Shown here piece by piece: positions 8,728 through 18,104 of a DNA stretch of 64,000 bases. The notes beneath the pieces were generated by a model. The model worked only from the letters and a program-made list of their open reading frames with translations. It ran no database searches and was not told the origin of the DNA. Made by a program: the position numbers and the translations under genes. Source of the stretch: Hoeflea_A sp040932035 (lineage in GTDB: Bacteria; Pseudomonadota; Alphaproteobacteria; Rhizobiales; Rhizobiaceae); contig NZ_JBFRBB010000001.1 of the NCBI RefSeq assembly GCF_040932035.1, positions 1,922,001 to 1,986,000 of the forward strand, written 5' to 3'. The stretch's first letter is position 1. Every line of letters starts with the position of its first letter.

Positions 8728-9672
8728 ATGAGTTCAGTCATTCCATTTGTCGCAAAAACAAGTGACGCCGACCGGAGGGTCTGGATCGAGGCGTTGAGCC
8801 AGGCCTTGCCGGATTGTCGGATAGTAGGTTTTGAAGAATTGACGGAACCGGAGCGCCAATCTGCAAAAGTCGCAATCGTTGCAGATCCCGATCCGGCGGA
8901 AATCGCCTGTATGCCGAACCTGCAATGGATCCATAGCCTTTGGGCAGGGGTTGAGCGCATCGTTTCCGAACTCCCCGTCGATGGCCCGAAGATCGTGCGC
9001 CTCGAAGACCCGCAAATGGCCAGGACCATGGCCGAAGCGGTGCTCGCCTGGACCCTTTATCTGCACCGTGACATGCCACGCTACCGTCGCCAGCAGGAGG
9101 AACGCATCTGGAAGGAGCACGAACTGCCGCTGCCGTCGGAGCGCACCATCGGAATCCTCGGACTTGGCGCACTCGGACGTATCGCGGCCGTAAAACTTCT
9201 CGAACAGGACTTCAGGGTTTGCGGATGGAGCCGTTCTGAACGCACAATGGTGGGCGTTGAGGCGTTTCATGGTGCCGGCGAACTTGGCCTGCTATTGGAA
9301 AAATCGGACATTGTGGTTGTCCTCATGCCGCTCACGGCTGAAACACGCGGCCTCCTTAACACGGATCGGCTTTCCAAAATGCGGAAGGGCGCCAGCCTGA
9401 TCAATTTTGCCCGCGGTCCGATTGTCGACGACGACGCATTGCTTGCGCAACTGGACAGCGGCCACCTCAGCCACGCAGTCCTGGATGTTTTCGACGAAGA
9501 GCCGCTTGCGCAATCCAGCCCATTTTGGTCTCATCCTGCTGTAACGGTCCTGCCGCATATTTCCGGGCCGACAAACAGGACCACCGCTTCGGCCATCGTT
9601 GCGGCAAATATTGGAAACTACCTGAAAACAGGCCAGATACCTGCATGTGTTGACCGGGTGAGAGGCTACTGA
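8728..9672 (+). CDS. D-isomer-specific 2-hydroxyacid dehydrogenase, GhrA-like (glyoxylate/hydroxypyruvate reductase)
   Basis: A 314-residue NAD(P)H-dependent reductase, close to the length of E. coli GhrA. The nucleotide-binding loop GLGALG is at about 145-150, and the catalytic set is present: Arg229 (FARGPIVDD), Glu258 (FDEEPL) and His277 (LPHISG). The start is placed where homologous N-termini begin; a GTG 51 bases upstream is possible but poorly spaced. The likely reaction is reduction of glyoxylate or hydroxypyruvate to glycolate or glycerate. It is separated from the preceding gene by a 122-base gap and is followed closely by a thioesterase. Confidence 0.85.
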   Translation: MSSVIPFVAKTSDADRRVWIEALSQALPDCRIVGFEELTEPERQSAKVAIVADPDPAEIACMPNLQWIHSLWAGVERIVSELPVDGPKIVRLEDPQMARTMAEAVLAWTLYLHRDMPRYRRQQEERIWKEHELPLPSERTIGILGLGALGRIAAVKLLEQDFRVCGWSRSERTMVGVEAFHGAGELGLLLEKSDIVVVLMPLTAETRGLLNTDRLSKMRKGASLINFARGPIVDDDALLAQLDSGHLSHAVLDVFDEEPLAQSSPFWSHPAVTVLPHISGPTNRTTASAIVAANIGNYLKTGQIPACVDRVRGY

Positions 9673-9714
9673 CCGCCGGTTACAGTTTTGCAACCGGACC
9701 TGGAGGAGCAGGCA

Positions 9715-10143
9715 GTGAAAATAACCATTCCTGAGACGATTGAAGAATGGAACCGGCGGGGAAGTGATTATTTTCCCGGCCATATTGGCATGGAGTTCCT
9801 GAAAGTCGACCCGGACGAGGTCATCGCGCGTTTCAGCGTCAAAAAAGCGCTGATGGCGTGGAACGGTTTCCTGCACGCCGGTTCAGTCGTTACGCTTGCC
9901 GACACATGCTGCGGCTACGGCACGCTTCGGTCTCTGCCCGAGGGCGCTAACGGCTTCACGACGGTCGATCTTACCACCAATTTTCTTGGAACAGCGCGCG
10001 AAGGCGATGTTCAATGCACTGCAAGTCCGCTGCATCAGGGAAGGACGACGCAAGTTTGGGATGCGCGGGTCAAATCGCTTGAGACCGGCAAAACCATGGC
10101 GCATTTTCGCTGTACGCAAATGATTCTGTGGCCATTGTCTTGA
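9715..10143 (+). CDS. PaaI-family hotdog thioesterase
   Basis: A 142-residue hotdog-fold protein. The HAGSVVTLADTCCGYGT segment is the central helix of PaaI/4HBT-type thioesterases, with the following TTVDLTTNFL strand. The GTG start follows GGAGGAG at six bases, better than an earlier in-frame TTG. The expected reaction is hydrolysis of an acyl- or aryl-CoA thioester; the substrate is unknown. It probably shares a transcript with the upstream reductase. Confidence 0.82.
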   Translation: MKITIPETIEEWNRRGSDYFPGHIGMEFLKVDPDEVIARFSVKKALMAWNGFLHAGSVVTLADTCCGYGTLRSLPEGANGFTTVDLTTNFLGTAREGDVQCTASPLHQGRTTQVWDARVKSLETGKTMAHFRCTQMILWPLS

Positions 10144-10356
10144 TGGTTAATGTATGAAATACTCAATTAACATGATTATTATCAATAGCATATACAGATT
10201 ATTTTAAGTAAATTTAAAGCAGTGGGCCGCAACCGGCCTCTGGTCACGAACGCGGGAATCGGGTTTCTTGTCCCGTGGGATCGCGAACGGGAAGTAGGAA
10301 TGCCGCAGACGCCAGAAAATAAGGCGCGCGGCGGTCCTCGTCGGAGGAATGACAAC
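10144..10356 (+). promoter_or_regulatory. AT-rich promoter region of the TAXI TRAP operon
   Basis: The first 80 bases of this gap are markedly AT-rich compared with the surrounding genes and include stretches such as GATTATTATCAATAG and GATTATTTTAAG. This marks the likely promoter of the following transporter. I could not assign a specific operator. A strong ribosome site (GGAGGA) lies eight bases before the ATG of the binding-protein gene. Confidence 0.4.
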
Positions 10357-11319
10357 ATGAAGTTGCCGGTAAAATTACTGGGCGTTTCGGCTGCGTTGAT
10401 TCTGGCAGCCACGGCGCCGGTCAAAGCCGATGAAATACGAATTACCTATAAATCGGCAAAAACCTCATCGTCCTATTATCAGATGGGTGTTCAGATCGCA
10501 GAAGCCATGAAAAAAGGCTCCAACGGTGAGATTATCGTGACCGTTGAGGAGAGCCAAGGTTCTGTTCAAAACGTCATGGAAGTCAAGGCCCGCGGGGCTG
10601 ACTACGTGTTTACGTCTCCGCCGGTGCTGGTCAAACTTGCCCAGGAAGGCAAGGCGATGTTCGCCGGCAAAGGCAATGGCCGTTTCGACGATATCCGCGC
10701 ATTGTTCCCGATCCCCTCGCTGACGATGCAGTTCGTCATGTCGAGCGAGGCTGCGGTTCTTACCTTTCCGGAACTTGCGGGCAAAAAGCTTCTGCTTGGA
10801 AAGGGATCGTTCGGTGCGCGCGAAGGCGCAAAATACATCAAGCTCTTCGGGCTTGAGGGAAAGGTCACCCTTGTCGACGTCGAGCTTTCGAACGCCGTGT
10901 CAGCGCTCAAAAACGGGCAGATCGACGGATTTGTAACCGCCGGATCGTGGCCAGCGCCCAATGTCGTGGAAGCTGCGGCGTCCACCAGCGTCAATCTCAT
11001 TTCCATGGATGGCGAAGAGGTGAAAAAAACCAAGCGCACACGCATGGTGATACCGGCAGGAACCTATGCCGGCCAGGATGACGATATCGTCACAACGTCG
11101 CTCCCGGTCATTGTCTATACGACAACGCAGATGGACGACGACACCGCCTATCAGCTCACGAAGACCTTTTGGGAGCAGAAGAAGGAAATGGTCGGAGTGG
11201 CGGCCTGGTGGGAAGGGGTTGATGATCAGCTTATGGTCAACATAACCGGAAAACTTCATCCCGGTGCGATCAAATTCTACAAGGAAGTCGGATTTCCGAT
11301 CGCCAAGGATCAGGAATAA
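10357..11319 (+). CDS. TAXI-family TRAP transporter solute-binding protein
   Basis: A 320-residue periplasmic binding protein with a Sec signal peptide ending at about residue 23 (VKA-DE). The pattern YKSAKTSSSYYQMGVQIAEAM, followed by SQGSVQNVMEVKARGADYVF, is that of the TAXI (TRAP-associated extracytoplasmic immunogenic) family. It delivers ligand to a fused TRAP permease encoded next. The start after GGAGGA is chosen over an earlier in-frame start because it begins the signal peptide. Known TAXI substrates are few (glutamate or other carboxylates in characterised cases); no substrate is readable here. Confidence 0.88.
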   Translation: MKLPVKLLGVSAALILAATAPVKADEIRITYKSAKTSSSYYQMGVQIAEAMKKGSNGEIIVTVEESQGSVQNVMEVKARGADYVFTSPPVLVKLAQEGKAMFAGKGNGRFDDIRALFPIPSLTMQFVMSSEAAVLTFPELAGKKLLLGKGSFGAREGAKYIKLFGLEGKVTLVDVELSNAVSALKNGQIDGFVTAGSWPAPNVVEAAASTSVNLISMDGEEVKKTKRTRMVIPAGTYAGQDDDIVTTSLPVIVYTTTQMDDDTAYQLTKTFWEQKKEMVGVAAWWEGVDDQLMVNITGKLHPGAIKFYKEVGFPIAKDQE

Positions 11320-11384
11320 CCGTTTAACCGTTCCCTGGTCCCTAGCTTGCAAAGCCGGATGACCGACACGCAGGCAATGTGACC

Positions 11385-13178
11385 ATGCTCAACCCGCAGC
11401 AGCCGCAGTCAATTCCTTTCCGGCTGGCGCAGTTTCTGCTTGCGGTCATTCTGGTCGCCTTCCATCTCGGACTTATATTTTCAGGTCTTGTATCAAACCT
11501 CGTCAGCCGGCCGTTGCATATGGCATTGGCGTTGCCATGGATACTTGTGTTTGCTGCCAAACCGGGATTGTCGCGCATATCGGGCATTGTACTCGCCGCG
11601 GCTGGAATTGCCTCTTGCCTGTGGGTTGCGGTGCGGCACAACGCATTGTCGGATCAGTACGGTTTTCTCGAAAACAATGGGCAGATCCTGATTGCCATCA
11701 TTCTGCTTGTCGTCGTTCTGGAAGCCGCGCGGCGGGCAATCGGCTGGCCGCTTCCGCTCGTAGCCGCGCTGGCGCTCGCCTACGGGCTGCTTGGTCAGTA
11801 TGTCCCAGGAGAGTTCGGACATTCGGGAGTGCCGCTCAAAAGTTTCCTTGGCACATTGACAATAGCCGAAGGCGGACTTTGGGGCAGTCTGACCGGAGTG
11901 TCCGTCGGAATTGTCGCGATCTTTGTTATATTCGGCGCGGTGCTCAACGCGGGTGAAGCCGGGAAGGGTTTCATGAATATTGCCGCTGCCGCTGCCGGAC
12001 GGCTGACGGGCGGTGCGGCAAAGGTTTCCGTCATCTCGTCTGCTTTATTCGGCTCCATTTCCGGATCAGCCTCGGCCAATGTCGCATCGACCGGTTCGAT
12101 AACCCTGCCGGCAATGACGCGGCTCGGCTATCCGAAAAGGCTGGCCGCTGCGGTCGAGGCGGTTGCATCGTCCGGCGGGCAGATCATGCCGCCGCTCATG
12201 GGGGCCGGCGCATTTGTCATGGTGGAACTGACCGGGGTTCCCTATACGGGCATTATGGCAGCGGCCATATTACCTGCACTGCTCTATTTCTTTGCCGTCT
12301 GGATGGGCATCAACGCCTATGCCCGCCGTTTCGAGCTTCGTGCAATTCCGGAGTCTGAAAAACCGGCGGCACGGGAAGTGGCAATAACATCGGCGTTCTT
12401 TCTCGTGCCCTTCGCGGTCCTAATGTGGGGCATGTTCGTCGCGCGCTATACACCTCAATACTCTGCATGCATAGCGATCATTGTGGGCGCGGTCATGCTG
12501 CTCATTGGCGGCGACCTGACATTTGATGCTGTTCGCAGCCGCCGGCGGCTGGAAAGGGCACTCCTGACCGCCGCAAGGCAGGTTTCCATGATCGCTTCAA
12601 TCATCCTGTGCGCGTCCATCGTCATAGGCGTTCTTGGCATCACCGGGCTCGGTGTCAAAATCACGTCACTTATCCTGTCCGGCTCCGGCGGCTATCTTTG
12701 GCCGTCGCTTCTCTTAACAGCACTTGCGTGCCTGATCCTCGGTATGGAAGTGCCGACAACGGCGGCCTATGTAATTTGCGTGTCGGTTGCCGGACCGGCG
12801 CTGATCCAGCTTGGATTGCAGCCCCTGCAGGCGCATCTCTTCGTTTTCTGGTTCGCGCTGATTTCGACGATAACTCCGCCTGTTTGCGGTGCGGTTTTTA
12901 TCGCCGCCGGCATGATTGGCGAAAACTGGCTGAAAGTGGCCCTGACTGCGATGGCACTCGGCGTTGGTCTTTATGTCATCCCGCTCGGCATGATTGCCAA
13001 TCCCGCAATCATTGAACTGTCGTCCAATCCGTGGGAAGCAATGGCCGCGACAATACAGATAGGCGTTGGCCTCGCACTCATTTCACTGGGTTTGATCGCT
13101 GCACGCAATCCCGGTTTCAAGATGGCGCTGGTTGCGTTTGGTGCTGCAGTTGTATTTTTTCGCGTGGCGATCGGCTAG
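11385..13178 (+). CDS. TRAP transporter fused permease subunit (DctQM-type)
   Basis: A roughly 597-residue polytopic membrane protein. The N-terminal about 150 residues resemble a DctQ-like small subunit and the remainder the DctM-like large subunit, which carries the family signature region GSISGSASANVASTGS and ITLPAMTRLGYP. It pairs with the TAXI binding protein upstream, and import is driven by a sodium or proton gradient. It is at the short end for fused TRAP permeases. A GTG two codons upstream is an alternative start; ribosome-site evidence is weak for both. Confidence 0.88.
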   Translation: MLNPQQPQSIPFRLAQFLLAVILVAFHLGLIFSGLVSNLVSRPLHMALALPWILVFAAKPGLSRISGIVLAAAGIASCLWVAVRHNALSDQYGFLENNGQILIAIILLVVVLEAARRAIGWPLPLVAALALAYGLLGQYVPGEFGHSGVPLKSFLGTLTIAEGGLWGSLTGVSVGIVAIFVIFGAVLNAGEAGKGFMNIAAAAAGRLTGGAAKVSVISSALFGSISGSASANVASTGSITLPAMTRLGYPKRLAAAVEAVASSGGQIMPPLMGAGAFVMVELTGVPYTGIMAAAILPALLYFFAVWMGINAYARRFELRAIPESEKPAAREVAITSAFFLVPFAVLMWGMFVARYTPQYSACIAIIVGAVMLLIGGDLTFDAVRSRRRLERALLTAARQVSMIASIILCASIVIGVLGITGLGVKITSLILSGSGGYLWPSLLLTALACLILGMEVPTTAAYVICVSVAGPALIQLGLQPLQAHLFVFWFALISTITPPVCGAVFIAAGMIGENWLKVALTAMALGVGLYVIPLGMIANPAIIELSSNPWEAMAATIQIGVGLALISLGLIAARNPGFKMALVAFGAAVVFFRVAIG

Positions 13179-13256
13179 CCTGATCCGGGCCAGAAAGGCG
13201 GTCAAAACCGCCCTGGTGTAGATTGTGTTGCCTAGCACAACAGAAGAGGTCAGCCC

Positions 13257-13640
13257 ATGGACATCAAACCGGTACACAAAGCCACCTGCCACTGCGGTGC
13301 GGTGGAACTGGAACTGAAGCTGCCAAACGGTATCGTGGATCCGAGCCGGTGCGACTGCTCCTTGTGCAGGCGACGCGGCGCCATCGTCGGCACAGTTCCG
13401 TTGAGTGATCTCAAAGTGGTCAAAGGTGCCGACATTTTGCGCCTCTACCAGTTCGGGACAAAGACCGCCAAGCACTATTTCTGCAGCATCTGTGGAACCT
13501 ATACCCACCATCAGCGAAGGAGCGATCCGAACCAGTACGGCTACAATGTCGGCTGTCTTGAGGGTGTGAATCCTTTCGAACTTGGCGAGGTGCCGGTCTA
13601 TGATGGAATCAATCATCCCTCGGATCGGGACAAATCGTGA
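13257..13640 (+). CDS. GFA (glutathione-dependent formaldehyde-activating)/CENP-V family protein
   Basis: A 127-residue protein with the full zinc-ligand pattern of the GFA fold: Cys11 and Cys13 (CHC), the cluster Cys32-x-Cys34-x2-Cys37 (CDCSLC), and the pair Cys76/Cys79 (CSIC). Family members bind zinc, and one has been described as accelerating formation of S-hydroxymethylglutathione; for most the reaction is unknown. It is one of three GFA proteins in this window. It stands alone after the TRAP permease. Confidence 0.88.
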   Translation: MDIKPVHKATCHCGAVELELKLPNGIVDPSRCDCSLCRRRGAIVGTVPLSDLKVVKGADILRLYQFGTKTAKHYFCSICGTYTHHQRRSDPNQYGYNVGCLEGVNPFELGEVPVYDGINHPSDRDKS

Positions 13641-13858
13641 TCAATATTCCGGTACACTTTCACTAATTGGACAGCAATAGCGGCCGGCCTAAGAGCAAAA
13701 ATAGTATTCTGCCACGCAAATGCTTGCCTTTATTGTAAAGAAGGCAAACAATTGGCGCAAATATAGTGAGCCTTGCAGGCGATCGATCAGCATTCCACCG
13801 CAAGTTGCTGGCACAAAGGGTGCATGATGCCACCCGGTCAGGATGAAGGGGGTAAGGC

Positions 13859-15856
13859 ATGACGACCAAAGCCCAACTGAGAGAGCGGCTCCATGCGCTG
13901 CGCAAGTCACTCGTTCGACCGTACGAAAAAGCAAAGGCCCAGGGCGACAAGGCCGAGATGCGGCGGCTCGAAGCGCTGACTGCCGAATTGGACGGGGTGT
14001 GGGAGCGGATTGAAGGATCGGCCTTCGGACAGCTGGTTGCCGATATCACGGCACTGCGGCTCAAGATCGAGGGACATGCTTCGTCCGGGACCGGATTGAT
14101 TTCCGGCATATCGCTCGATGACCTCAAAGATAAAATCAAGGAAATCCTCTCTGTTTCCTCCGAGGAAGAACCGGCAGAAGGTTCCGGAACCGAGCCAGGC
14201 CCAGTGTTTCCTGAGCCGACCGATGGCGAAGCCCCACCACCGGTGGATATCTCTCCCGATGTCGTAACCGATGATCCGGGCATTGCCGACACCGGGGCCC
14301 TGATCTTGTCCGAAGCGCATCTGATTGGTCTCTGGAAACGTTCGCAGCTGCCGATAGACGGGCGGGGCATTATCGTTTTCGGACTGCGCGGATGCCGACC
14401 GGTCGATTTCGCCGGAACGGACTTTGCGTCAGCACATGAAATCGCCTTGCGGGAGGTCAACTACAAGACCATGAACTGCACAATCGGGCAGTGGCGACCA
14501 AATGGCGGGCTGGCGCTCTTTCCCGGATCGACCGTGCCGTTCCACACGATAGTTGCGCGCAAAGTCGGCAATCGCGGCATCGGCGTCAATCAGATGGGCT
14601 GTGGCCGCTACAAGAACTACGCCCATGGCTGGCACAAGCGTTCCGAAGGCCAGAGCGGGCACTGGGCGCTACGCCAGGAATGTGCAATCACCATCCAGAG
14701 GACCGGCGACGATACTGACTACGATCTGGATGACCGCTGGGAGGTTGGCCGTATCGCAGGCGACAATATTCATTGTGCATTTCACATGGGAGCCGATGGC
14801 GCAATTCCGGATTCCCGTTTTTCGAGTGCCGGCTGCCAGACCATCGCCGGCACCGTCAAAAAAGGTGTTCGCGGCTCAGAGCGCGGTCCGTGGAGGAAGT
14901 TCATCGCTCCGTTCCGGCGCGACAGCGGAATGCAGGACAGCGCCGAGTATGTTCTGTTTCTGGCCGAGGAAGCCCAGCAGATGATCAGAACCCGCTGTGC
15001 CGGAAAGACTGTCATTTTGCGCATGGGGTCCGGCGGGCCGCTCGTGCGGCAATTGCAGGAAGCGCTGTCAGCGCGCCTTTCGCGCCCGATCAAGGTCGAT
15101 GGCGATTTTGGCACGGGAACATTCCAGGCGGTGATTGATTTTCAGACCGGGGTTTTCGGAGCCAATGCCGATGACGGTATTGTCGGCCCGGATACCGCGG
15201 AGGAATTGGGGCTGACACTCCCCGCGTTTGATTTTTCCAATGCCATATCAGGCGGCCCCGGTTTCGAAGCCGGTTCGGTGGTGCCGTCGGCTCCGGGCGG
15301 CACTGGTGCCGCCGATGGCGGCGGTGGAGACGGCAAGCTTGCCTGGGGTGCGGTGACCGAAAGGAAACACGGCCCGGACTTCAAGGCAAAGGTGATTTCC
15401 ATATCCAAACGGCTGCGCTGTGACCCCGACCATCTGATGGCTGTCATGGCGTTTGAAACGGGCGGCAAATTTACGCCGGATGTGAAAAACGCCGCGGGCA
15501 GCGGTGCGACCGGTCTTATTCAGTTCATGCCGAAGACCGCCATTTTTCTCGGAACGACCACCAAAAAACTTGCCAAAATGACGGCACTCGATCAGCTCGA
15601 TTTTGTCGAGCTCTATTTCAGGAAAACGATCGGTAGCAGGCCGATGCCGAATCTGAGTGATGTCTATATGGCGGTCCTTTGGCCTGCCGCCGTCGGCAAG
15701 TCAGAGAACTTCGTATTGTTCGAGCAGGGCACCACCGCCTATCGGCAAAACGCCGGCCTCGACAAGAACAGGGATGGTGTGATCCGCAAGGCGGAGGCCG
15801 CCGCCAAGGTATTCGACAAGCTGGTATTGGGTCAGAAAGAGGGCCGGCTGGGTTAG
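13859..15856 (+). CDS. Large multidomain peptidoglycan-active protein (YkuD-like site, PG-binding domain, lysozyme-like domain)
   Basis: A 665-residue protein without a signal peptide. Residues 1-60 are charged and coiled-coil-like; 105-145 are acidic and Pro-rich. Around 300-330 there is a His309 ... SSAGC326 arrangement that resembles the His/Ser-Gly-Cys active site of L,D-transpeptidases. Residues about 383-443 form a peptidoglycan-binding domain (GSGGPLVRQLQEAL, then DGDFGTGTFQAVIDFQ). Residues about 510-640 look like a lysozyme-fold lytic domain, with Glu533 in MAFETGGKF and then GATGLIQFMPKTA. A Gly-rich linker precedes the last domain. The lack of a signal peptide fits phage-like, gene-transfer-agent or contractile-injection delivery, but no such genes are nearby. 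Confidence 0.72.
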   Translation: MTTKAQLRERLHALRKSLVRPYEKAKAQGDKAEMRRLEALTAELDGVWERIEGSAFGQLVADITALRLKIEGHASSGTGLISGISLDDLKDKIKEILSVSSEEEPAEGSGTEPGPVFPEPTDGEAPPPVDISPDVVTDDPGIADTGALILSEAHLIGLWKRSQLPIDGRGIIVFGLRGCRPVDFAGTDFASAHEIALREVNYKTMNCTIGQWRPNGGLALFPGSTVPFHTIVARKVGNRGIGVNQMGCGRYKNYAHGWHKRSEGQSGHWALRQECAITIQRTGDDTDYDLDDRWEVGRIAGDNIHCAFHMGADGAIPDSRFSSAGCQTIAGTVKKGVRGSERGPWRKFIAPFRRDSGMQDSAEYVLFLAEEAQQMIRTRCAGKTVILRMGSGGPLVRQLQEALSARLSRPIKVDGDFGTGTFQAVIDFQTGVFGANADDGIVGPDTAEELGLTLPAFDFSNAISGGPGFEAGSVVPSAPGGTGAADGGGGDGKLAWGAVTERKHGPDFKAKVISISKRLRCDPDHLMAVMAFETGGKFTPDVKNAAGSGATGLIQFMPKTAIFLGTTTKKLAKMTALDQLDFVELYFRKTIGSRPMPNLSDVYMAVLWPAAVGKSENFVLFEQGTTAYRQNAGLDKNRDGVIRKAEAAAKVFDKLVLGQKEGRLG

Positions 15857-15869
15857 GCTGTTCAGGCGG

Positions 15870-16814
15870 TCAGCGTGAATTTGCCTTGAGAAATTCGATC
15901 AGCATCGGATTGACGGTATCGTACATTTCATAAAGCAGACCGTGCGTTCCTTCTTCTATGAGCTCGACCCGGGCATGTGGCGCCGCCTTTTTCAGTCTGG
16001 CTGCGCTTTCGACGCTGATTGTCGGGTCCTTGCCGCCAAAAAGCGCCATCATTGGCACACCCCTTGATGCATCGGCAAAGACTTCGTCGCAATTCTCCAG
16101 CGGCAGATTGCGCCATGATTGGAGGAGGGCGTTGAAGTAACCTTTGTAATTCATCTGAATGGTATCGTCGCCCCGGATGCGACGGGCCGGGTCAGGCAAT
16201 GGCTCCTGAAACTGGGGATCGCCGAGCAGCAGCGACCGTCCCCGCAGCCTCCAGAGCCAGTCTCCAATGACAGGCATGCAAATGATTTTGCCAAACAGTT
16301 TGCCCATAAACGGATAAACCGCCAGTCCCGCCGGTGCAAGGAGTATTATGGCTGTCAGCCGCTCCGGATGGCGCGCAGCAAAATCCGTCGCAATGATGCC
16401 GCCCATCGAATAGCCGACAAGCCCGACGGGTTCGGTCAAATTCAGCGCGTCAAGCAATTCGGTCAATTCGCGATCGTAGAAATCGGTATCGTATCTGGCA
16501 TTTGGCCGGTCGGACCAGCCACGTCCAAAATGGTCGAAAAGGATGACGCGAAATCCGGTATCCGCAAGGGCCGCTGCATTCTGCTCAAAGACGAACTGCG
16601 GAACGCCAAATCCATGAACCATGACAACGGCCTGCCCGTCGGTCGGGCCACGCTCCGAATAGTGGATTACGCCGTCGCTCAGTTGAACGGACTTGCCGGG
16701 AGCGTGTGCTGCACGTTCGTCCGGTGTCATGGGTTTTTCGCGTAAGCCGCTCAAATACCAGCTCAGTCCCATTGCCGATCCCCCAGCTACAACGAGGCCG
16801 ATAATCCAATCCAT
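15870..16814 (-). CDS. Membrane-anchored alpha/beta hydrolase
   Basis: A 314-residue alpha/beta hydrolase with an N-terminal hydrophobic anchor (about residues 3-22). The fold markers are VHGFG (oxyanion region), nucleophile Ser136 in GYSMGG, probable acid Asp263 (FGGKDP) and His291 (EGTHG), so the triad is complete. It is the last gene before the convergent peptidoglycan protein and lies downstream of znuA on the same strand with a 113-base gap. The substrate is unknown; ester hydrolysis is expected. Confidence 0.85.
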   Translation of the reverse strand: MDWIIGLVVAGGSAMGLSWYLSGLREKPMTPDERAAHAPGKSVQLSDGVIHYSERGPTDGQAVVMVHGFGVPQFVFEQNAAALADTGFRVILFDHFGRGWSDRPNARYDTDFYDRELTELLDALNLTEPVGLVGYSMGGIIATDFAARHPERLTAIILLAPAGLAVYPFMGKLFGKIICMPVIGDWLWRLRGRSLLLGDPQFQEPLPDPARRIRGDDTIQMNYKGYFNALLQSWRNLPLENCDEVFADASRGVPMMALFGGKDPTISVESAARLKKAAPHARVELIEEGTHGLLYEMYDTVNPMLIEFLKANSR

Positions 16815-16927
16815 TCAAAAGTCCGGGTCCCTCGCACCGCAAAGAGCTTATGGAAGGTAAAGGGCAGGGGCAAGAGTACCACCGATCCGATTTGCTTGAG
16901 AACCCGTTCGGATTGTCGGACAACGCC

Positions 16928-17953
16928 TTAGCTGTTGTCGGAAAGGCAATTCAGCATGTTGTCGGCCATATTGCGGATCAGTGTGAAATATAGATCAGGA
17001 CCGTTCTCGAGGTCAGCGCCGAGCGGGTCAAGAACTCCGGCACGCGCACCCGTTCCTTCGGTAATGACGTCAACCAGTTTCGGTTCAAATTGCGGTTCAG
17101 AAAACACGCAGGTTGCGCCCAGTTCCTTAACCTTGTTCCTGATTTCCGACACCCGTGCGGCACCAGGAGCGACCTCGGGACTGATCGTCACAGACCCGGC
17201 AGCCGAAACACCAAAGCGGTTTTCGAAATACGGATAAGCGTCATGGAAAACGACGAACGACTTGTCTTTGACCGGCTCCAGCCTAGTGGCAATTTCCGTG
17301 GTCAACTCGTCCAACTGCACTTCCAGGCCCTCAGCGTTGGCCTTGTATTTCGCAGCGTTTTCCGGATCGGTTTTCACAAGCGCTTCTTCAATTTCGTGCA
17401 CCAGCGCCTTGGCGTTGACCGGATCGAGCCACAAATGAATGTTGAATTCGCCGTCGGCATGCGCATCGTGGTCATGGCCGGCATGTGTTTCGTTTGATTC
17501 GCCTTCGTGGTCCGCGTGTTCGTCGTCGTCGTGTTCGTGGTCGTCGTGTCCATCATCGGCGTGCTCGTCACCCTCGTGATCGTGGCTTTCGAATGTTCCA
17601 CCTTCCCGTAATCCGAGCCTTACAAGATCGTGAGCGTCCCCCAGTTCAACGACCATTGCATTGTCGGCGAGCGTGTCGAGAGGTTTTTCCAGGAATGCCT
17701 CGAGATCCGGACCGAACCAGAAGATGATGTCTGCCCGTTCCAGATTGCCGGCCTGGGAGGGGCGAAGGCTATAGGTGTGTGGTGATGCCGCCCCGTCGAC
17801 CAGAAGTTCCGGGTCACCAACGCCATCCATGACGCCGGCGACGAGCGAATGAATGGGCTTTATCGATGTTACGACGGCGGGTTCTGCAAGCCCGACAGCT
17901 GGCAAAGCGACACAAGCGGTTGAAGCCAGTAAAAGGGTGCGGAGCAATTTCAT
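16928..17953 (-). CDS. znuA: Zinc ABC transporter periplasmic binding protein ZnuA
   Basis: A 341-residue periplasmic zinc-binding protein with a Sec signal peptide (about residues 1-23). It has the cluster A-I metal ligands: His in SIKPIHSLVAG, His in FNIHLWLDP, His in FVVFHDAYPYF and an acidic residue near the C-terminus. A His/Asp-rich loop at about 119-170 (many HD and DH pairs) is the flexible zinc-capture loop typical of ZnuA. The permease and ATPase genes (znuB, znuC) and zur, often adjacent, are absent here, so this is an orphan copy. A candidate Zur site lies just upstream. Confidence 0.92.
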   Translation of the reverse strand: MKLLRTLLLASTACVALPAVGLAEPAVVTSIKPIHSLVAGVMDGVGDPELLVDGAASPHTYSLRPSQAGNLERADIIFWFGPDLEAFLEKPLDTLADNAMVVELGDAHDLVRLGLREGGTFESHDHEGDEHADDGHDDHEHDDDEHADHEGESNETHAGHDHDAHADGEFNIHLWLDPVNAKALVHEIEEALVKTDPENAAKYKANAEGLEVQLDELTTEIATRLEPVKDKSFVVFHDAYPYFENRFGVSAAGSVTISPEVAPGAARVSEIRNKVKELGATCVFSEPQFEPKLVDVITEGTGARAGVLDPLGADLENGPDLYFTLIRNMADNMLNCLSDNS

Positions 17954-17970
17954 GGATAATCCGTGTGTTA

Positions 17971-17998
17971 TGTTATGTTGTAACGTTATTTAATAACG
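17971..17998. promoter_or_regulatory. Candidate Zur operator(s) in the znuA promoter
   Basis: The AT-rich gap upstream of znuA holds several GTTAT/ATAAC half-sites: TGTTATGTTGTAACGTTA, and next to it CGTTATTTAATAACG, a dyad with six-base arms around TTA. From memory, alphaproteobacterial Zur boxes are palindromes of the GTTATNNNATAAC type, so zinc-dependent repression is likely. No binding evidence is available from sequence alone. Confidence 0.5.
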
Positions 17999-18104
17999 CT
18001 ATAACGCAAACATCACACAGGCTCAATACCGGCAAAGAGAAATACCCTGAGCCGGGTCATGCAAACCTGCGCGGCCCGCCCGCCGCGCAGGGTGAGGCGC
18101 TCGG

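Noticed and set aside
10144..10356. Iron-regulator (Fur/RirA) box in the TAXI TRAP promoter
   Set aside because: The AT-rich bases resemble parts of such boxes, but no proper dyad or consensus could be aligned.
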